From: Karalla daura
Lineage: Eukaryota > Chordata > Actinopteri > Chaetodontiformes > Leiognathidae
Direction of reading: 5' to 3'
Assembly: GCA_029224185.1 (NCBI GenBank)
Contig: CM055210.1
Span: 12,043,921-12,107,920 of the forward strand
DNA: 64,000 nucleotides
This document shows positions 61,580 through 64,000 of the stretch, piece by piece (position 1 is the first letter of the stretch; the number at the start of each line of letters is the position of its first letter). The position numbers and the translations under genes are program-made. The notes beneath the pieces are model-generated. The model was not told the DNA's origin. It worked only from the letters and a program-made list of their open reading frames with translations, and did not search any database.

Positions 61580-62855
61580 ATCTTCTGTAACGGTTAATTT
61601 GTTCATCTCAGTAAATCTTAAGTGAGTTTATTTGGTTAATATTTCCATGATTTGACACTGGAAAACATGCTGACAGAGTCCCACAGACTTCCAAATTAAA
61701 CTACTCCGACAGTTCAATTCAACTCAAAGTACTCTGTATTGTATTCCTCACACTGAGTGAGGCTAAACTAAGAATAAGAGATAAACAGACATGATGTGGA
61801 TGTGTATCGTTGATCCTAACCCACATCCAGTGTGAACTTACACAACCACAATCAGATGCGGGGATCAATATGAGTGCTCTCTGTTAAAGGATCAAAGCCG
61901 GAGGCTGTGATCTGAATCCAATGTGCAGACCGTTTCTCTGACTTTGAGCTGAATTCATTATTTTAACAAACATCAACACCCATCTTCAAGCATCTGCCCC
62001 AAAGCGTATTTTTGAGAGATTCTGATGACGCTGAACAGGAGGAGGTCTCTCATATGGTAGTCAAATTTTTAATGGGGAAGGACTTAAAATATCCATAAAG
62101 CTCTCCTCCCGACTTCTTATCTTACTCTCTCCAGACTTTTTGCATTTTAATGCTCCAACATCCTTGCTCCAAATCACATGAATGAGACACATGGTCGTGC
62201 AGGGACAGACTGCTCACAGGTCTAATTTACAACGGTGGATTTGTATGTCGTTTACGGTCCCCCAAAATGATCTCAGAATTTCCACTATCAATAAATTCTG
62301 ATCTTAGCTCCAATCCTTCGCCCTGTCATGCAACTCCAGTCCCTTAAAATAAACTTAAAACGAGACAATTCAGAAGCCAAGCTACTATACTTTTACCGTG
62401 AGTCAAATTAATATCAGTGACTTTTTTTTTGAGGCAGATGTGGAGTCAAAAAGTCACACCTCGAGTCTTTCATCCAACAAAGGCAAAATCCAGGAGCTCT
62501 ACAGATGCTGAAATGTACACATGGGTGATTTTTATGCCTATGGCTCCTCAGATAAAAAGCCTGCTTGACTGACATCTTCCTCAATGTGTGCGTAATCCTC
62601 ATTGACAGGTTGAATCCTCAGACCTGATTCAACAGAATAACTGAAAACACCTGCGCGAGCTCGCCGAGCCTCTGAAAGCTTCACACAGGAATTTCAGCTG
62701 GGCTGCGTGGTACGTGTGACTGTGGTGTGTGGTACCTTCTCCTGCAGATGCTTCATCAAGGTGGAAATCAGGTCTGTCAGCAGATCCCGCCGCTCCGACT
62801 CCCATCCTGGATGTAGTAATTCTAACGGTTCATTAACTCTACATGTTCTGCTGTT
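61578..62855. other. Intergenic stretch upstream of col25a1
   Basis: AT-rich, no ORF of interest and no recognised repeat. Confidence 0.5.
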
Positions 62856-63125
62856 GTGTTATCCATCCACCCATTATCTTACCTGCTTTACAACTTAATA
62901 GTGTCTGCTGGAGGCAATGTCCCAGCCCACAAAAGACAGGTTGCCGGTCTTCTCCAAGGCACATATACGCCATTTGCTCTCAGGCGATGTAGAGTCTCAA
63001 GACGACGTAAACATGCACGTTTTCGGTCTGTGGAAGGAAACCTAGGGTTGAGTAAAAAGCACACCCGACATGACCAGAATTTGAACCCGACAGCTCTAAA
63101 CCACGACCTTGTAATTCACTTTAAG
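62855..63125 (-). repeat. Common teleost dispersed repeat, fragment 11 (longest copy)
   Basis: The plus strand runs from TATCCATCCACCCATTATCT through CCCAGCCCACAAAAGACAGG, GATGTAGAGTCTCAAG, AACATGCACGTTTTCGG, TGTGGAAGGAAACC, GAATTTGAACCCGACAG to CCACGACCTTGTAA. This order covers the whole antisense family from tail to head. Confidence 0.7.
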
Positions 63126-63498
63126 TTACGATATAAGAAGAGAATCTACGTTCAGACTGCAGACGAGCCACATAACTCTGTAAAGACATAAAATGGTTGA
63201 CATTGTTTGAGAATATCTTAAGTATCTGTGGAGATTAAACTAATCTCCCTACGACTTCACAGAGGGTAGAACATCAAAGTTTCTTATCGCCAGGTCTTGT
63301 CTTTGTATTCTGTCGCACTAAATCCTGTTTTATTGACCTTTATTTTTCCAGTCTCAGGCGGGGAATCTGCACCGTCGAGGGTCTTGTCAAAATGGCGACG
63401 CGTAATTTACAACTCATTTACTCCCCCGTTACAAATTCGCTGTTTTACGATGTTTTGGAGCCTCATGGTCTCCCCGTCTGTCGTCTTTAGGTCTTAGC

Positions 63499-63514
63499 AC
63501 GCCACCTAGTGGAC
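63499..63514 (-). promoter_or_regulatory. Candidate CTCF site
   Basis: The minus strand reads CCACTAGGTGGCGT. It fits the known CTCF core CCASYAGRKGGCRS at 13 of 14 positions. It lies between the col25a1 promoter and the CpG-rich block at 63.6 kb. Motif match only. Confidence 0.45.
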
Positions 63515-63584
63515 GCACACGACTGTACACCTCACGGTGCGGAGTTGTTAATCCATAATTTATCTATATTTAACGTGACGACGT

Positions 63585-63672
63585 TGGACCGGGCGGCGGT
63601 TGACGGGGTCGCATTTCCTCCTGCTCCATCCCGTACGTGCGCGACTGCGCATGCGCGCGGACGTGCACGTGC
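63585..63672 (+). promoter_or_regulatory. CpG-rich block with NRF-1 palindrome and E-box; possible promoter of the next gene
   Basis: TGCGCATGCGC (63646-63656) is the NRF-1 consensus and CACGTG (63666-63671) an E-box core. CpGs are packed from 63590 to 63672, then a T/C-rich stretch follows. In mammals SEC24B lies head-to-head with COL25A1, so a divergent neighbour is plausible, but no coding exon is visible here. Confidence 0.35.
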
Positions 63673-63849
63673 GTTTACATTACTTTTTTTTTTTTCCTTC
63701 CTTCCTTTTTGGACGTGACAGCAAAGTGACAGATGGACTCCTGCATCCGAGTCACGTTGCACCTTTTGCACACTCAGCATGTTAATAAAAACCGCAGATA
63801 AACCGCATAATCCTGCACAGGCTGCTGGACGTCTGATGCTCTTTGATTC

Positions 63850-63852
<3 letters not shown>

Positions 63853-63928
<76 letters not shown>
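63853..63928. repeat. (AC)38 microsatellite
   Basis: Perfect array near the right edge of the window. Confidence 0.95.
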
Positions 63929-63931
<3 letters not shown>

Positions 63932-64000
63932 GTGATATTAATACAAAAAAAGCTGCAACATCACTAAGGAAGAGACAGAATGCGCTTTTTTTTCTCTGCG

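Overview
This is vertebrate genomic DNA, almost certainly from a teleost fish and probably a percomorph. It contains at least eleven copies of a dispersed repeat typical of ray-finned fish genomes, plus a 'GCTAAGCTAAGC' repeat, a 'GGCATCTAGTGG' repeat, a fold-back element whose ends read 'GTTTCCATT', and a decayed Penelope-like retroelement. Microsatellites are very dense. No bacterial or viral gene organisation is present.

I can support only one protein-coding gene. Two coding exons at the right end (minus strand, exon 1 at 59897-59568 and exon 2 at 59442-59370) encode the N-terminus of a type II transmembrane collagen that best fits COL25A1 (CLAC-P). They carry a cytosolic tail, one membrane segment, a short coiled-coil linker, a furin-type cleavage site and the Cys-X-Cys that precedes the first collagen triplets. 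A 125-bp intron separates them. No further Gly-X-Y exon was found to the left, so positions 1 to about 59369 are best read as part of a very large intron 2, with transcription running right to left.

Layout: 1-290 is a (CATC)n/(TCTA)n tract. From 291 to 59369 is non-coding intronic DNA with dispersed repeats, minisatellites (7-bp unit near 15.2 kb, 5-bp unit near 22.9 kb, 12-bp unit near 33.3 kb), a GGAT/GATA compound microsatellite near 40.3 kb, many poly-G and poly-C runs, and several stretches rich in TAAT-type sites that look like candidate regulatory elements. From 59370 to 59897 are the col25a1 exons. From 59898 to about 60130 is the 5' UTR and proximal promoter, containing TG/CA repeats and a tiny upstream ORF. 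From about 60.8 to 61.5 kb is the Penelope-like remnant. From 62 to 64 kb is intergenic DNA with another fish repeat, a CTCF-like motif, and a CpG-rich NRF-1/E-box cluster that could be the promoter of the next gene.

I did not find an undescribed multi-gene system. The most interesting observations are a three-codon upstream ORF ending one base before the col25a1 start, conservation of the shedding site with glutamine in the position that becomes the new N-terminus, a perfect 18-bp-arm hairpin inside a minisatellite, a CCGG-decaying pentanucleotide array, and an inverted-arm Penelope-like insertion less than 1 kb upstream of the gene.
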